Numbered from the stretch's first letter, positions 15,491 to 24,804 are shown. The stretch is 32,450 bases of DNA from Verrucomicrobia bacterium Tous-C9LFEB (GCA_903970445.1 CAJCIP010000079.1:1-32450); one strand, 5' to 3'. The notes: generated from the letters alone by a model not told the origin. Made by a program: numbers and translations.

Positions 15491-18400
15491 ATGAAGACGA
15501 TGCGTTTGCGTCTGGGTTTGAGTTTTGGAGTACTTGCGGGCCTTGTGCTTGCCTTCGTTTCATCCGTTGCGCATGGACAGGCGGTAGTGAATGGCGCGGT
15601 CGTCTTCGGAAACAGTTCCAAGCCAGTTCCAGGTGTCACCGTCCACCTTGTCAACAAGGACGCTCACCCGATCGTGGACGTTGTCACGAAAACCGGCGAG
15701 GATGGCAGCTACACCTTCGACAATGTCGTTCCTGGCGAAGGTTACGCCGTCGCCGTATACGACCCTACGGGCAAAGTGGTGGGTACCGACCCATCGTTCT
15801 CCGTCTCCGCAAATGATCCCCTGCACACAGCCGTTCCTGACATCGATATCTCCCGTGGTTTGACGGCGGAACGTGCAGCAAAATCCGGCGGTGTCATTCA
15901 ACTCGATTATGGCGTTTCACCGGGCTCGAACGTAGGCAATGAGCAGGTTCGCACGCTCCCGCTGTTCAATAGAAACTTCTTGAACCTCGGCTTGATTCAG
16001 CCTGGCGTTCATGATGTTCCGCAAGGCTCCGCGCTGCAGGGCGCCGGCTTCAGCATCGCTGGTTCGCGTCCGTCTTCCACGTACTTCCTGCTGGATGGCG
16101 TAGACAACGTAGCCTCCAACAACAATCAGGCGATCCCATTCCAGATCAACGAAGCTGTTCGCGAATTCCGCGTGACCTACGCGACGCCCGACCTTCGCTA
16201 TGGGCAGGGAAGCGGTGGCATCGTCGACGTCATCACCAGCAGCGGTGATTTCGGCACGGGAGGCCACTCGTTCCACGGGTCTCTCTTTGGCTACTTCAAC
16301 AACGACGCATTGAACGCTTCCACTCCGCTTTCGTCGTACGCCAACACAGGGTTTGCCCGCGCAGCGGCGTTTGCGAATGTCACATCATCAGCCGCAAGCA
16401 GCGTCATCTACATTGACCCCGCTTACAACCCAAGCGCGTCCGGTGCAACGCCGCCTTCGAATTGCAACGCCGCGTCGGCTACCGCGCAGTATTGCGGATA
16501 CAGCCCGCAGTCGTATAACGCGCTCTTCAATTTGCTTTCGCCGGCCAGCGCGGTCAACGTGCTCCCCACAGGAAGCGCATGCAACACGGCTCTTTGCGCG
16601 GCTGGCATGTTCACTCCTTCCAGCATTCTGTCGACGCAGGACAGCCATAACTCACCCTTTACGTCCAAGCAATTCGGCGGCAGTATTGGCGGTCCTTTCG
16701 GCAAGCGCGCTTTCCTTTTCGGAAGCTACGAAGGCACGCTCATCGACAATCCGACACCAACCTTCGAGCGCGTGCCGACGTTCCTTGACCGCACGCCGGT
16801 GAGCGGGGTTGGCGCGGGTACCGACCAGGGCATCGCTTCGGGCGTGCTTGGCCTCTTTCCTCAACCGAACGTAGGACAGACGGGCAGCGCACTCGTTGCA
16901 AACTCCGGCGCGGGCATCTTTGGCTTCTTTCGCGGCTTGGCGCCGAACTACACGCACGTGCATGGCGTGGAATTCCGGCCTGATATTTCGCTCGGCAAAC
17001 TGGGTAGCGTCACCCTCCGCTACACAGGTCAGCTGCTTGACCAGTTGCACGATGACACACTGCCTTCGAGCTCGGCCTACCCCGGCAACGGTGCTGATCG
17101 CAAAGCGCAAAACCAGAGCGCCGCGCTTTCCTATAACTACCAGTTTGGGCAAAGCCGCAATATTCTCAGCATCGCCTTCACGCAATACCGTGTAGATGAG
17201 GTGGCGCAGGATCGCGGCTTCAACGTTGCAAGCACCGGTCTCAATGCGGCGGCTATGCCGTCGGTGATCATCAGCGGTATCGATCCGCAAGCCACCGCAC
17301 CCGGCTCCAACGCGACACCGCTTCCTCAAACGCAAGGGTACGTCGGCGGATGGTACGACTCCTTCTGGCAGACCTGCGCAGCCGGCGGCGGCATCAGCGT
17401 GTGCGGCGCTCCGGGCAGTTTGGTACAGTCCGCTGCTCCCATCACGCCTTCGCTCGACGGCGACTTCCCGTTGGCGCGCCTTGGTGCGCCGCTCTCTGCT
17501 CCCTCCAAGCGTCGAGATACCGAAGCCTTCCTCTCTGACGTGCTCGAGCTGCACCTCGGCTCGAAGCACAACCTCGACATCGGTGGCGACTACCGTTACC
17601 AGCAAAACTTCAGCTATGACGGTGGGCTCGCGCGCGGGCTTGTCGTCTCGAACAACATCGGTGAATTCACCCACGATGCGGAAACCTGCGTGAGCTGCTC
17701 ACCGCGCTCCGCGTTTACCCACCCGTCGTTTGACTACGAACTGCGGCAACCGGTCGGCTATACGGGCGACCTGCGGAGCAATGTGTTCGGCGTCTTTGTG
17801 CAGGATCAGTTTCATGTTCGCTCCGGCCTGACCATCGTTGCCGGCGCGCGCTACGACTACTTCGGGCAGCCGCTCGACACACAGAACCGGCAGTGGAATT
17901 ACAGCTTCGCGAACCAGGGCCTCAATCGGCAGGGACAGACGGGCACATTCGATGCGTTCGACTACCAATGCGGCGGCGGCGCGACATTCTTCGACGCAGT
18001 TTACGGTCCGCTGCGTGCCAGCACACCTGCCAACGGCACACTCTGCTCACCCGGCTCGTTCCAGTTGCCGACCGACAAAACAAACGCAACCGGCATGGTT
18101 GGTATTTCCTACGCGCTGGGTGCAAACAACGTGATTCGCGGCGCCGTCGGAGGTTATTACGACCACGCGCCGGCAAGCTACAACCAGAAGCTGTTGCTGA
18201 ATCGCCCAAGCCCATTCAACGTGGCGAATCCAAGCGCAATCTATGGCCAGAACTTTGCCTCGCCGTATAACTCGACGACCTGCCAGCAATACACGCAATG
18301 CGCCTTCGGCCTGAGCACGCTGAACTTCCAGAACCTTGCCGCAGGCTCAACCGGAGCAGCGACCTTCCAGAACTTTCAGGCTGCCAGCGGCGCGAACGTT

Positions 18401-19654
18401 CTCTATGCTCGGGACGTGAACGCGCTGAAGACGCCGTATCTCATACAGATCAGCGGCAGCGTGCAACACAGATTCAGCGGATCGTGGTCCGGAGAAGTTG
18501 GGTACGTCGGCTCCGTTGGACAGCGGCTGCCGCTTGTCTATGACGCGAACTTTGCGACCGAGTTCTACTGCCAGAGCAACGGTGTCTGCAGTAACAACAC
18601 CTACTTCCCAGTCTTCACGCAGTCGGACATCGGCAGCTCCAACTACAACTCGTTGGTGGCGCGTGTCACATCGAACCTTTATCACGGCCTGTCCCTGCAT
18701 GCTTCCTATACCTGGTCCAAGTCGCTGGATGATGTTGTTTCGAGTGACTTTCCCAATGCGACGGATTCGCTGTTCAGCCAACTCTATGGCCGCCAGTTGT
18801 ATGGCCTGGGCAATCCGGCGGTATTCGCATTGCAACAGTCGTCCTCCGGCTATGGGAGCAACAGTGGTTTGCGTGGCTCGGAACTGGGTACGCAAAATGC
18901 ACGCACTGCCGTATTGCAGTCGGCGAACATCCCGTCGTTCACGTCGATCCAATCAGCCCTCACGACAACGGGCAGCCGCGCTATCAACACGAGCAGCTAT
19001 AACCTGCCGCAGAACCCGCTCGACTATAGCTCTGCCGGAGCTGTGCAAGGCGCCGACTACGGTCCCTCGGACTTCGATGTTCGTCATCGTGCCGTTGCGG
19101 ATCTTGTCTATCGCATGCCGTTCAAGAACAAGTTCGCGCGCAACTTCGTCATCTCCGGTATCACGACTGTGCAGAGCGGCCAGCCCTTCACGATCTTCTC
19201 CGGTCCGGCCTATGGTCAGGTCACGCAGCGCGTGAATCTCAGCACCACCAGCACAATCAAAACTACAGGTAATCCGGGCGGCTACATCGCAGGTGTGAGC
19301 CGTGCGAATCTGCCGTCCTTGAACTCGTCCGTTTGTCCAACACTGTACGCGCAGCCCAGCCTCTATAAGTTCAGCTCGGTGCAGGGCGCGTGCGTCGGTA
19401 ACAGCGGTCGCAATGCTTTCACGGGTCCGGCTTATTTCAGTCAGGATGCCGCTGTGCAGCGTGGCATCCACCTCAGCGAACGGAAGACGCTGGTGCTGCG
19501 AGCGGAGATGTATAACCTGTTCAATCGCTCGAACTACTACAACCCCATCAGCGAGGTATCTGCCGATGGTGTTCACATCAATCCTGAATTCGGCTTGGTC
19601 CGCTCCTCGCATGACCCGCGGCAAGTGCAGTTTGCGGCACGCTTCGATTTCTGA
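15491..19654 (+). CDS. TonB-dependent outer-membrane receptor (Oar-like, carboxypeptidase-regulatory-like N-terminal domain)
   Basis: A 1387-residue protein. It has a signal peptide (core about 9-28, cleavage near AHGQA at 27-31), then a carboxypeptidase-regulatory-like beta-sandwich (about 31-115: VNGAVVFGNSSKPVPGVTV, TGEDGSYTFDNVVPGEGYAV). A plug domain follows at about 150-260 (LPLFNRNFLNLGLIQPGV, STYFLLDGVDN, GGIVDVITSSG), and then a long beta-barrel ending FAARFDF, with the terminal Phe expected for BAM-dependent assembly. Acidobacteria carry many of these receptors, which import large substrates such as glycans or peptides, energised by TonB. The substrate cannot be told here; no SusD-like partner or regulator lies beside it. 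The start is supported by GGAG 7 bases upstream. No frameshift was seen. Confidence 0.92.
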   Translation: MKTMRLRLGLSFGVLAGLVLAFVSSVAHGQAVVNGAVVFGNSSKPVPGVTVHLVNKDAHPIVDVVTKTGEDGSYTFDNVVPGEGYAVAVYDPTGKVVGTDPSFSVSANDPLHTAVPDIDISRGLTAERAAKSGGVIQLDYGVSPGSNVGNEQVRTLPLFNRNFLNLGLIQPGVHDVPQGSALQGAGFSIAGSRPSSTYFLLDGVDNVASNNNQAIPFQINEAVREFRVTYATPDLRYGQGSGGIVDVITSSGDFGTGGHSFHGSLFGYFNNDALNASTPLSSYANTGFARAAAFANVTSSAASSVIYIDPAYNPSASGATPPSNCNAASATAQYCGYSPQSYNALFNLLSPASAVNVLPTGSACNTALCAAGMFTPSSILSTQDSHNSPFTSKQFGGSIGGPFGKRAFLFGSYEGTLIDNPTPTFERVPTFLDRTPVSGVGAGTDQGIASGVLGLFPQPNVGQTGSALVANSGAGIFGFFRGLAPNYTHVHGVEFRPDISLGKLGSVTLRYTGQLLDQLHDDTLPSSSAYPGNGADRKAQNQSAALSYNYQFGQSRNILSIAFTQYRVDEVAQDRGFNVASTGLNAAAMPSVIISGIDPQATAPGSNATPLPQTQGYVGGWYDSFWQTCAAGGGISVCGAPGSLVQSAAPITPSLDGDFPLARLGAPLSAPSKRRDTEAFLSDVLELHLGSKHNLDIGGDYRYQQNFSYDGGLARGLVVSNNIGEFTHDAETCVSCSPRSAFTHPSFDYELRQPVGYTGDLRSNVFGVFVQDQFHVRSGLTIVAGARYDYFGQPLDTQNRQWNYSFANQGLNRQGQTGTFDAFDYQCGGGATFFDAVYGPLRASTPANGTLCSPGSFQLPTDKTNATGMVGISYALGANNVIRGAVGGYYDHAPASYNQKLLLNRPSPFNVANPSAIYGQNFASPYNSTTCQQYTQCAFGLSTLNFQNLAAGSTGAATFQNFQAASGANVLYARDVNALKTPYLIQISGSVQHRFSGSWSGEVGYVGSVGQRLPLVYDANFATEFYCQSNGVCSNNTYFPVFTQSDIGSSNYNSLVARVTSNLYHGLSLHASYTWSKSLDDVVSSDFPNATDSLFSQLYGRQLYGLGNPAVFALQQSSSGYGSNSGLRGSELGTQNARTAVLQSANIPSFTSIQSALTTTGSRAINTSSYNLPQNPLDYSSAGAVQGADYGPSDFDVRHRAVADLVYRMPFKNKFARNFVISGITTVQSGQPFTIFSGPAYGQVTQRVNLSTTSTIKTTGNPGGYIAGVSRANLPSLNSSVCPTLYAQPSLYKFSSVQGACVGNSGRNAFTGPAYFSQDAAVQRGIHLSERKTLVLRAEMYNLFNRSNYYNPISEVSADGVHINPEFGLVRSSHDPRQVQFAARFDF

Positions 19655-19679
19655 CGCTGAGAGCCATGCACTCGTTCAC

Positions 19680-19706
19680 AAAGCGCCTGCTCTACGCGGG
19701 CGCTTT
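19680..19706. terminator. Bidirectional terminator between convergent genes
   Basis: AAAGCGCCTGC (19680-19690) pairs with GCGGGCGCTTT (19696-19706), 11 bp with one wobble pair, around the loop TCTAC. A/T-rich flanks on both sides give T runs in either direction (CTTTCCTTT on the + strand). It sits 25 bases after the receptor stop, and its loop carries the stop codon of the convergent glycosyltransferase gene (CTA at 19692-19694 on the + strand). Confidence 0.75.
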
Positions 19707-21068
19707 CCTTTGCTCGAAAGATGACGGCGCAGAGCGCGATGACGTCGAGCGGAAAAGATAGACAGCGAGAACCGCAATCAGCGGTTCCATGGGGTGACGA
19801 AAGCGTGCCTGCACGGTCACAAGGTAGTAGGGCAAAGGCATCAGCAGAAAGACCAGGGCGAACAGCCATGTTCCCGGTGCGCGTTGGCGCAGCGCGAGGC
19901 CGAGCCCGAGCAATCCGGCGACACTCAGGAAGCCGTAGTTCACAGTGCGCGTGATTTCCCCGGCTACTTTTCCTTCGGATGGATGAGGCACGCCAAACCA
20001 GAAGAAGTAGATTCTGTATGCGGTGTTGCGTGCGAGCAGCACAGGATGCGCCCGCAGAGTACTCACGGCCTGGACGCCTTTCTCCTGCGCGTACCGAACC
20101 TCGCCAAGACGAACGTATCGCTGAAACTCAGGATCACCCGGCCACAAAGACATCGCCGAGCCCCAGGGAAATCCGCGCCAGTAGAAGTGCGCGCTCTGCC
20201 ACAACTCGATGCCGAAGTTCGCGCGTGTGGGGACGAAGGCATGCAGCGCGCGTTCATTTCGGGCGACCCAGGGCCCAAGCGTCACGAGGAACACAGCACA
20301 CGCCAGCGCCGCGGCTCGCAGCGGCTGTATCAGCGTGGCGCGCGAAGGAGGATGAGTGAGATCGGGCCATAGAATCCATAGCGCAGACACCGGCAACACC
20401 AGTAGAAGCGTGGCGTTCGAGAGTGCGGTCAATCCCCAAAGCAGACCGAACCCGGCCCAAAGGAGCGATGGCCGCGCATCCACCGCTTCATGAGCAGGTG
20501 ATGCGCCGATGCGTCGCAGCCGAAGCGCGAAGACAATCGTCCAGGTGAAGAGGCATGTCGAAAGCGACATCTCCCAGATCCAGTGAATGGCATACTGCAG
20601 CGCTGCGGGATAGATGGCCCACATCCACGCCGACCACAGAGCTACCGGTTCGACCTTGCTGGAGGATCGGCGCGCGAAGCCGTTCGCGTCGAAGCAGCGT
20701 GCGGCGATCTCGTACACCGCCGGTGCAACGGCCGCGGAGAAGAGACTGTTGCAGACCAGAAGGAAGAACGCAGCGCCGCGTGTGTAGATACCGAACAGCT
20801 TGAACGCAAGCGCGATGAGCAACGGGTATAGCGGCGGCAACCAGGCTGTGGGGCCGGAGAGGCCGTTGAAGGGATTGCCGTAGCCGTGGCCATGGACCAG
20901 CGAACGCGCGATACGTGCCGCCTCGAAGCCGTAGGTGAAGTGGTCAGCGTCGGCTTTGATCTTGTAGGTGTGGCCGATGAGGATGCACGCAACGCGCAGT
21001 GCGAAGGCCGCCCAGAAGATGTTGCCTGGAGCACGGAAGCGCCGGCGATGAGGAGCAAGGGCAGTCAT
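19692..21068 (-). CDS. Membrane glycosyltransferase, GT39/ArnT-like
   Basis: A 458-residue polytopic membrane protein with about ten hydrophobic segments. The N-terminal part has the usual layout of GT-C enzymes: a first helix (about 17-33), then an extracytoplasmic loop with acidic residues (D40, D42, E49 in KADADHFTYGFEAARIA) followed by GHGYGNPF and TAWLPPLYPLLIALAF. These enzymes move a sugar from a polyprenyl-phosphate donor to lipid or protein acceptors on the outer face of the inner membrane. Donor and acceptor are unknown. The C-terminus is short and basic (STSSRSAPSSFEQRK). It is a lone gene, convergent with the receptor gene, sharing the terminator in whose loop its TAG lies. No clear ribosome binding site precedes the ATG at 21068. 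Confidence 0.75.
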   Translation of the reverse strand: MTALAPHRRRFRAPGNIFWAAFALRVACILIGHTYKIKADADHFTYGFEAARIARSLVHGHGYGNPFNGLSGPTAWLPPLYPLLIALAFKLFGIYTRGAAFFLLVCNSLFSAAVAPAVYEIAARCFDANGFARRSSSKVEPVALWSAWMWAIYPAALQYAIHWIWEMSLSTCLFTWTIVFALRLRRIGASPAHEAVDARPSLLWAGFGLLWGLTALSNATLLLVLPVSALWILWPDLTHPPSRATLIQPLRAAALACAVFLVTLGPWVARNERALHAFVPTRANFGIELWQSAHFYWRGFPWGSAMSLWPGDPEFQRYVRLGEVRYAQEKGVQAVSTLRAHPVLLARNTAYRIYFFWFGVPHPSEGKVAGEITRTVNYGFLSVAGLLGLGLALRQRAPGTWLFALVFLLMPLPYYLVTVQARFRHPMEPLIAVLAVYLFRSTSSRSAPSSFEQRKAPA

Positions 21069-21417
21069 TCTGCTGCACCGATTCTATCGGCGCTGCCAAC
21101 TGCCGTACTCGGGTGTCCTGTTCGTTAGGCCGGGCGGTGCGACGCACGGTGTACCCCCCGTACTTTGGCCTAAAGTCTTGAGAAGAAACGCGATAGGTTC
21201 GGCCTAAGTCCGAAGTTCGGTAGGAAGTATTGCCGCTCCTCGCCTGAAAGCTACCTCTAGAGCTGTCCGCGGGGGAGCACGCCGACCGGAGAAGCGGTTA
21301 ACTTCCATGATAAAGAATCGAAGGGATATAACGTGTCAACTCTATGTGCCTGAGGCTCAGCAACATAGGCAGTTTTGGGGCTTGACAGGATTTCGAAAGA
21401 GGTTCCCGTGGAGTAAG
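21069..21417. other. Gene-free gap with short palindromes
   Basis: No coding sequence is seen. Two related tandem segments, one with TTTGGCCTAAAGTC (about 21164-21177) and one with TTCGGCCTAAGTCC (about 21198-21211), each form a short hairpin: ACTTT/AAAGT at 21162-21176 and TTCGG/CCGAA at 21198-21214. They lie about 100-145 bases ahead of the glycosyltransferase start, so they might be operator-like, or part of an intergenic repeat that contains GTACCCCCCGTAC just before them. A further hairpin lies at 21342-21368. Confidence 0.4.
21342..21368 (-). terminator. Hairpin downstream of the histidine kinase remnant
   Basis: CTATGT (21342-21347) pairs with ACATAG (21363-21368), and CTGA (21350-21353) pairs with TCAG (21357-21360), with a two-base internal mismatch and a GGC loop. 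It lies 50 bases past the stop of the remnant gene on the - strand. It could be the terminator left from the original gene, although no T run follows. Confidence 0.35.
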
Positions 21418-21815
21418 CTACCCGCCTGCGGCTACCGGGTTGTTAAAGGGCAGGAAGAGCGTGACTACGGTCCCTCTGTGGCCTTCGCGCTGGCTGCTGC
21501 GGATGCTGATTTTGCCGCCGTGGCGATGCATGATGTCCTCGCTGATCCAAAGGCCGAGGCCGGTGCCGCTGATGCCCTTCGTCTGCAACGGGTAGAGTTC
21601 AACGGCTTCCGCAAATTTTCCTTTACCCGCAGATGCAAGCTCGAAGCGAGACATGGGCACCCCTGGCAGCAAGCTTCAGGCTAACCGACCAGCTCTCGAT
21701 GGGGGCCGAGAAGCGTTTGGCTCCAGTCTTTTTCGCGAATGTGCCTGGCCATCTCGCCGGTGCCAACCACGCGGGAGAGTGCAGCTTCCGGCGACAGAGG
21801 GGACGGGGGAAACAT
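21418..21815 (-). pseudogene. Remnant of a PAS-type sensor histidine kinase (internal deletion plus frameshift)
   Basis: From ATG at 21815 the frame reads MFPPSPLSPEAAL, then GTGEMARHIREKDWSQTLLGP. This resembles the N-terminus of many soluble PAS/GAF histidine kinases, which continue as LGPxExWxxSL. Here the frame shifts at a run of five C (about 21702-21706), and the continuation IESWSVSLKLAA appears one frame over. After about 15 more codons the reading jumps to a histidine kinase C-terminus: YPLQTKG, the G2-box GISGTGLGLWIS and HRHGGKISIRSS, ending TLFLPF before TAG at 21418-21420. The PAS, dimerisation and most of the ATPase domain are missing. It should be inactive. The interpretation rests on motif recognition at both ends in order and on the same strand. 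Confidence 0.7.
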
Positions 21816-22059
21816 CGGTTCTAAGAATCAGGGAAGTGGCGGAGAGAAGCAAGCGATGAACGAGTGAGTGTGTTGATGGTGTCCTGCAAAGTCCTTTGCC
21901 GGGCGCAAGAGAGGATGCCACCTACCGGTAATTCAAGGGTGTACCTCCAGCGATCAGACCCGGGAACATACGAGTTTGAACAGAAGCAGAACAGGCTGCG
22001 AGCCATCCTGCAAACGCATGACAAAGGAGCGAGACATCAGGCACCCTGGCGAGGACTAC

Positions 22060-24426
22060 TTACGCGGAAGGCAGGAAGCTCCAGTTGTGAGCATCCTTGA
22101 CCCTGTAGCCGTGGGCGCGGAGGAACGATGCGATCGCGAGGACTGTGTCCGTGGACCGCTCATCGAAGCCCCAGCCAAAGTGGAACTCCGAGCCAGATGG
22201 AAGTTGCAGCAACTTTTGCGCGAGCGATTGCAGATCGCGGCAAGCGTACTGGTTTATTGCGAATGTGAGACGTCCATCGTCTCGCAGGAAGTCGTCTGCG
22301 TCCGAGAAGGGATTTGTGCGCGGTGAACGGAACGCAGAAATGGTGAAGACTTGGCTGCCGGGGCCTACCGAAACGGAGGCACCGCAAGCGAACGTGCAGG
22401 CGACGTTGGCGACCGCATCCTTTCCCAGCAGTTGCGACAATGCTGCGGCATCGGCGGGTGTGACGATCCAGCCATGCGCAGAGGTGAACGCACGGATGTA
22501 ATCCGACAACGAGGGCTGGCCTATTTGTTGTCTGCGAATTTCCGCAGCATTGGCCTCTGCGCTCGTCTTCTCTGTCGCGTCTACGGCCTTGCGTGCAACG
22601 AGCCCTTGCCATACCAGAGGCTTCATCCCGGCCGAACCGACGCGCCGGATTGCTTCAAGAGCGTCCTGGGCTGCGGGTGTTTCGCCGCGAACCTGCGCCG
22701 CGGCGATGTTGTCGAGAACCGGGCTGGCCTGCAGTTTGCCGATGGCAGTGAGGATAGGGCCGTCCGGGCAGGTGTTGCGCCCTGGTGGCACAATGGCGCG
22801 GACAACGCGTGACGCAGCCTGCCCGGGTGCGACCTTCAGCAGATATGCTGCCGCAGGCGCCGAAACCGAGCACGGCCATGATTCGAGATTTGCATCGACG
22901 AATGGAAGCACTACCGGGAGCACGGCCGCCGTAGCGTAGCGGTGCAGCAGAGAGGCGGCGCGGCTTAGATCTTCCCATCGCTGCAGCTTCACGAAGTTGG
23001 CAGCAAGCTGCTGTTGTGCCGGTTCCGGCAGCGAGGTCTCGGGCAGAAGCAATGCGTGGCTGGAGAAGCGAGGCACAGGCCGCACCACTTCCCCTGTTGC
23101 GAAGGCTTCAGCGCCCGGTCGATCAAGTTCATACCAGCGGAGCAGTGCTTCGCTGTTTCCTTTCTGGGCTAGATCGCGAATGGTGTCGAGCATCAGCGGC
23201 GAACGCACGCTATCCCAACCGTCGTTCAGCAGCGAACGTTGCGTTTGCTCCGGCAGCGAATCGAAATTGGCTGCCGCCGCGCGGATGACGGGGTCTGGAA
23301 ACGGTAAGGGATAGCCAAACTGCTGAGGGTTGGGTGCGGAATACGGCGGATGAGACAGGACCGTGGCCAATGAGACGAGTCGGGCTTTATTGTTCTTCCT
23401 GGAGAGTGAGGCGAAAAGACCATCGCGCTCGCGTGCGACGTAGGGGCCGTTATCGATTGTCGTCTGTGGAGTCTTTGTCTCTTCGCGTTGGTCGAGGAAT
23501 GTCAGCGCCGAGAAGAAGGTCTCACTTACTTCTGCGTCAGGCAGAAGCATCTGGCGATGCAGTTCTGCGAGAGCTTCTTTGGGGCTGGATGTGTGGTCAA
23601 CACACCTCCAGTCCACATAGATTCCGGCTGCCATAAGCGTGATGAGCGCCTTGGCTGCTTCCGGTGTCCCCAACTGGCAAAGCGCATTGCGTGCCTCCTC
23701 TGCCTGCTGAAATGCAGCGGAGGGAGGGTTCGTGCGGGGTGGCATTGGAGCAGTAAAGGCTGCAATGCCTTCACGTACCACGCGTTCTTTCCGCGCGAGC
23801 GTTGCGGGCACGATCTCAAATGTGAACTGCGGCGCAACGGCAATGGTGTCACCTGGTTTCTCACCTGGCGCTCCGGTTTGGTAATGATTCGTTGCGTTGT
23901 CGAGTCCGACCTTCATGGTGACTTTGACGGTGTATCTGCCCGGCCTATCGAAGCGGAAGAATGCGGTGAGCTCGAACGGAGCGCTGGTAACGAAGTTTGT
24001 GAGATCCGGCGTTTTGATCTCGATCGTAGGGCCGCTGTAGACACCGGCAGAAGGAAATTCCTTGTCCAAATCTACCCAGCCGTCTTCCGGCTCAATGAGG
24101 AATTTCCATCCATTGAAGAAACGGCATTGCGGAAAACCGAAGTGCGATGTGAAGAACATGGCGCAAGGGCCGAGGTATTTGGAGGGCGAGGTGCTGGAAA
24201 AATCGACTTCTAACGGAATCTTCTCGCCCACCTCAAACTGCGAAGATCCATTCGCCGAGCGCAGAACCACGGTGAGGTCAGCCGGAGTCTGGGCGAGAAG
24301 GGCATGTTGAGGAGTGAAGAAACAGAAGGCCAGCAGCCAAATGCGAAGGAGGCAAGTCTTCACTGATCTCAAGATCGATCCCGTTCTGGTTGAGTCATGA
24401 TGTGCGCGCATGTGCCGCACTGACAT
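22060..24426 (-). CDS. Secreted protein of unknown function, 788 aa, beta domain plus helical repeats
   Basis: An N-terminal signal peptide (core about 25-38, cleavage near ALLA/QTPAD at 45) implies export. Residues about 48-205 look beta-rich and Ig-like (FEVGEKIPLEVDFSS, RFDRPGRYTVKVTMKVGL), with Cys in GPCAMFF and FPQCRFF. Residues about 225-620 are Ala/Leu-rich helices of HEAT-like character (GTPEAAKALITLMAAG, LLNDGWDSVRSPLMLDTI). The C-terminal part (about 630-788) has ACTFACGASVSVG and ends NWSFLPSA. I do not recognise a named family; similar layouts occur as hypothetical proteins in Acidobacteria. The start is uncertain: Met1 and Met6 are both possible, with only a poorly placed GGAG before Met1. 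It is alone on its strand between two decayed signalling genes, and no operon is evident. Confidence 0.7.
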   Translation of the reverse strand: MSVRHMRAHHDSTRTGSILRSVKTCLLRIWLLAFCFFTPQHALLAQTPADLTVVLRSANGSSQFEVGEKIPLEVDFSSTSPSKYLGPCAMFFTSHFGFPQCRFFNGWKFLIEPEDGWVDLDKEFPSAGVYSGPTIEIKTPDLTNFVTSAPFELTAFFRFDRPGRYTVKVTMKVGLDNATNHYQTGAPGEKPGDTIAVAPQFTFEIVPATLARKERVVREGIAAFTAPMPPRTNPPSAAFQQAEEARNALCQLGTPEAAKALITLMAAGIYVDWRCVDHTSSPKEALAELHRQMLLPDAEVSETFFSALTFLDQREETKTPQTTIDNGPYVARERDGLFASLSRKNNKARLVSLATVLSHPPYSAPNPQQFGYPLPFPDPVIRAAAANFDSLPEQTQRSLLNDGWDSVRSPLMLDTIRDLAQKGNSEALLRWYELDRPGAEAFATGEVVRPVPRFSSHALLLPETSLPEPAQQQLAANFVKLQRWEDLSRAASLLHRYATAAVLPVVLPFVDANLESWPCSVSAPAAAYLLKVAPGQAASRVVRAIVPPGRNTCPDGPILTAIGKLQASPVLDNIAAAQVRGETPAAQDALEAIRRVGSAGMKPLVWQGLVARKAVDATEKTSAEANAAEIRRQQIGQPSLSDYIRAFTSAHGWIVTPADAAALSQLLGKDAVANVACTFACGASVSVGPGSQVFTISAFRSPRTNPFSDADDFLRDDGRLTFAINQYACRDLQSLAQKLLQLPSGSEFHFGWGFDERSTDTVLAIASFLRAHGYRVKDAHNWSFLPSA

Positions 24427-24502
24427 AGACTCCGCGCGACGTTACTTAGTTCCCGGGAGCTGAAGCTGGGCCATCTCAGAAGCCACCGCACAACTTCTCG
24501 TG

Positions 24503-24556
24503 CCTAAAGCCCCATGGTAGGGGGAATTGTCATTGTCCGGGCTGAAGCCTGGACCT
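24503..24556. repeat. REP-like intergenic repeat, copy A
   Basis: CCTAAAGCCCC at 24503-24513 is followed by CCGGGCTGAAGCCTGGACC (24537-24555). The second part is a near-palindrome. The same two blocks with the same spacing (33 versus 32 bases between block starts) recur at 26303-26356. Intergenic palindromes of this sort are common in Acidobacteria. Confidence 0.55.
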
Positions 24557-24594
24557 GACTCGAAAGCGAGATTTGAGGCATCCGGCCTTTGTTA

Positions 24595-24804
24595 TCAAGC
24601 CACTTTTTCGATCCCGTCTAAGACGGATGCCGACATCACGCCCTGACCCCACCCGGCCTGCGGGACCCGATCACCTATGCGCCGGTAAAAGGTTTTGCCC
24701 AGCTGTGATGCTGCTTCGGCAAGCTTTCGCGCTGTTATATCGATGACGGCCAGAGACACACCGACGACTTCCCCCGCCTCGTCCATTACTGGATGGTAGG
24801 ACAT
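24595..24804 (-). pseudogene. Detached second half of the PAS domain of the EAL gene
   Basis: This reading frame gives YHPVMDEAGEVVGVSLAVIDITARKLAEAA, an excellent match to the end of a PAS/PAC domain (YxPVxDxxGxVxGVxxxxxDITxRK). It overlaps the 3' end of the EAL-PAS gene in another frame: just before Met-Ser-Tyr-His the same frame reads GETRS, while the EAL frame runs on as GKLVRCPTIQ and stops. A one-base indel near the C/G runs at about 24815-24825 explains both. After DITARKLAEAASQLG the sequence loses family character and ends at 24595. It is unlikely to be translated as a separate protein. Confidence 0.65.

Noticed and set aside
16652..17674. 340-residue open frame on the - strand opposite the TonB receptor gene
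   Set aside because: No family features, and it lies fully within a well-supported receptor gene.
19800..20372. + strand frames of up to 192 residues opposite the glycosyltransferase gene
   Set aside because: The - strand frame shows a coherent multi-helix membrane protein; the + strand frames are Arg/Gln/His-rich shadows.
21864..22100. 78-residue + strand frame beside the histidine kinase remnant
   Set aside because: No domain, Cys/Arg/Gln-rich, overlaps the end of the secreted protein gene; judged non-coding.
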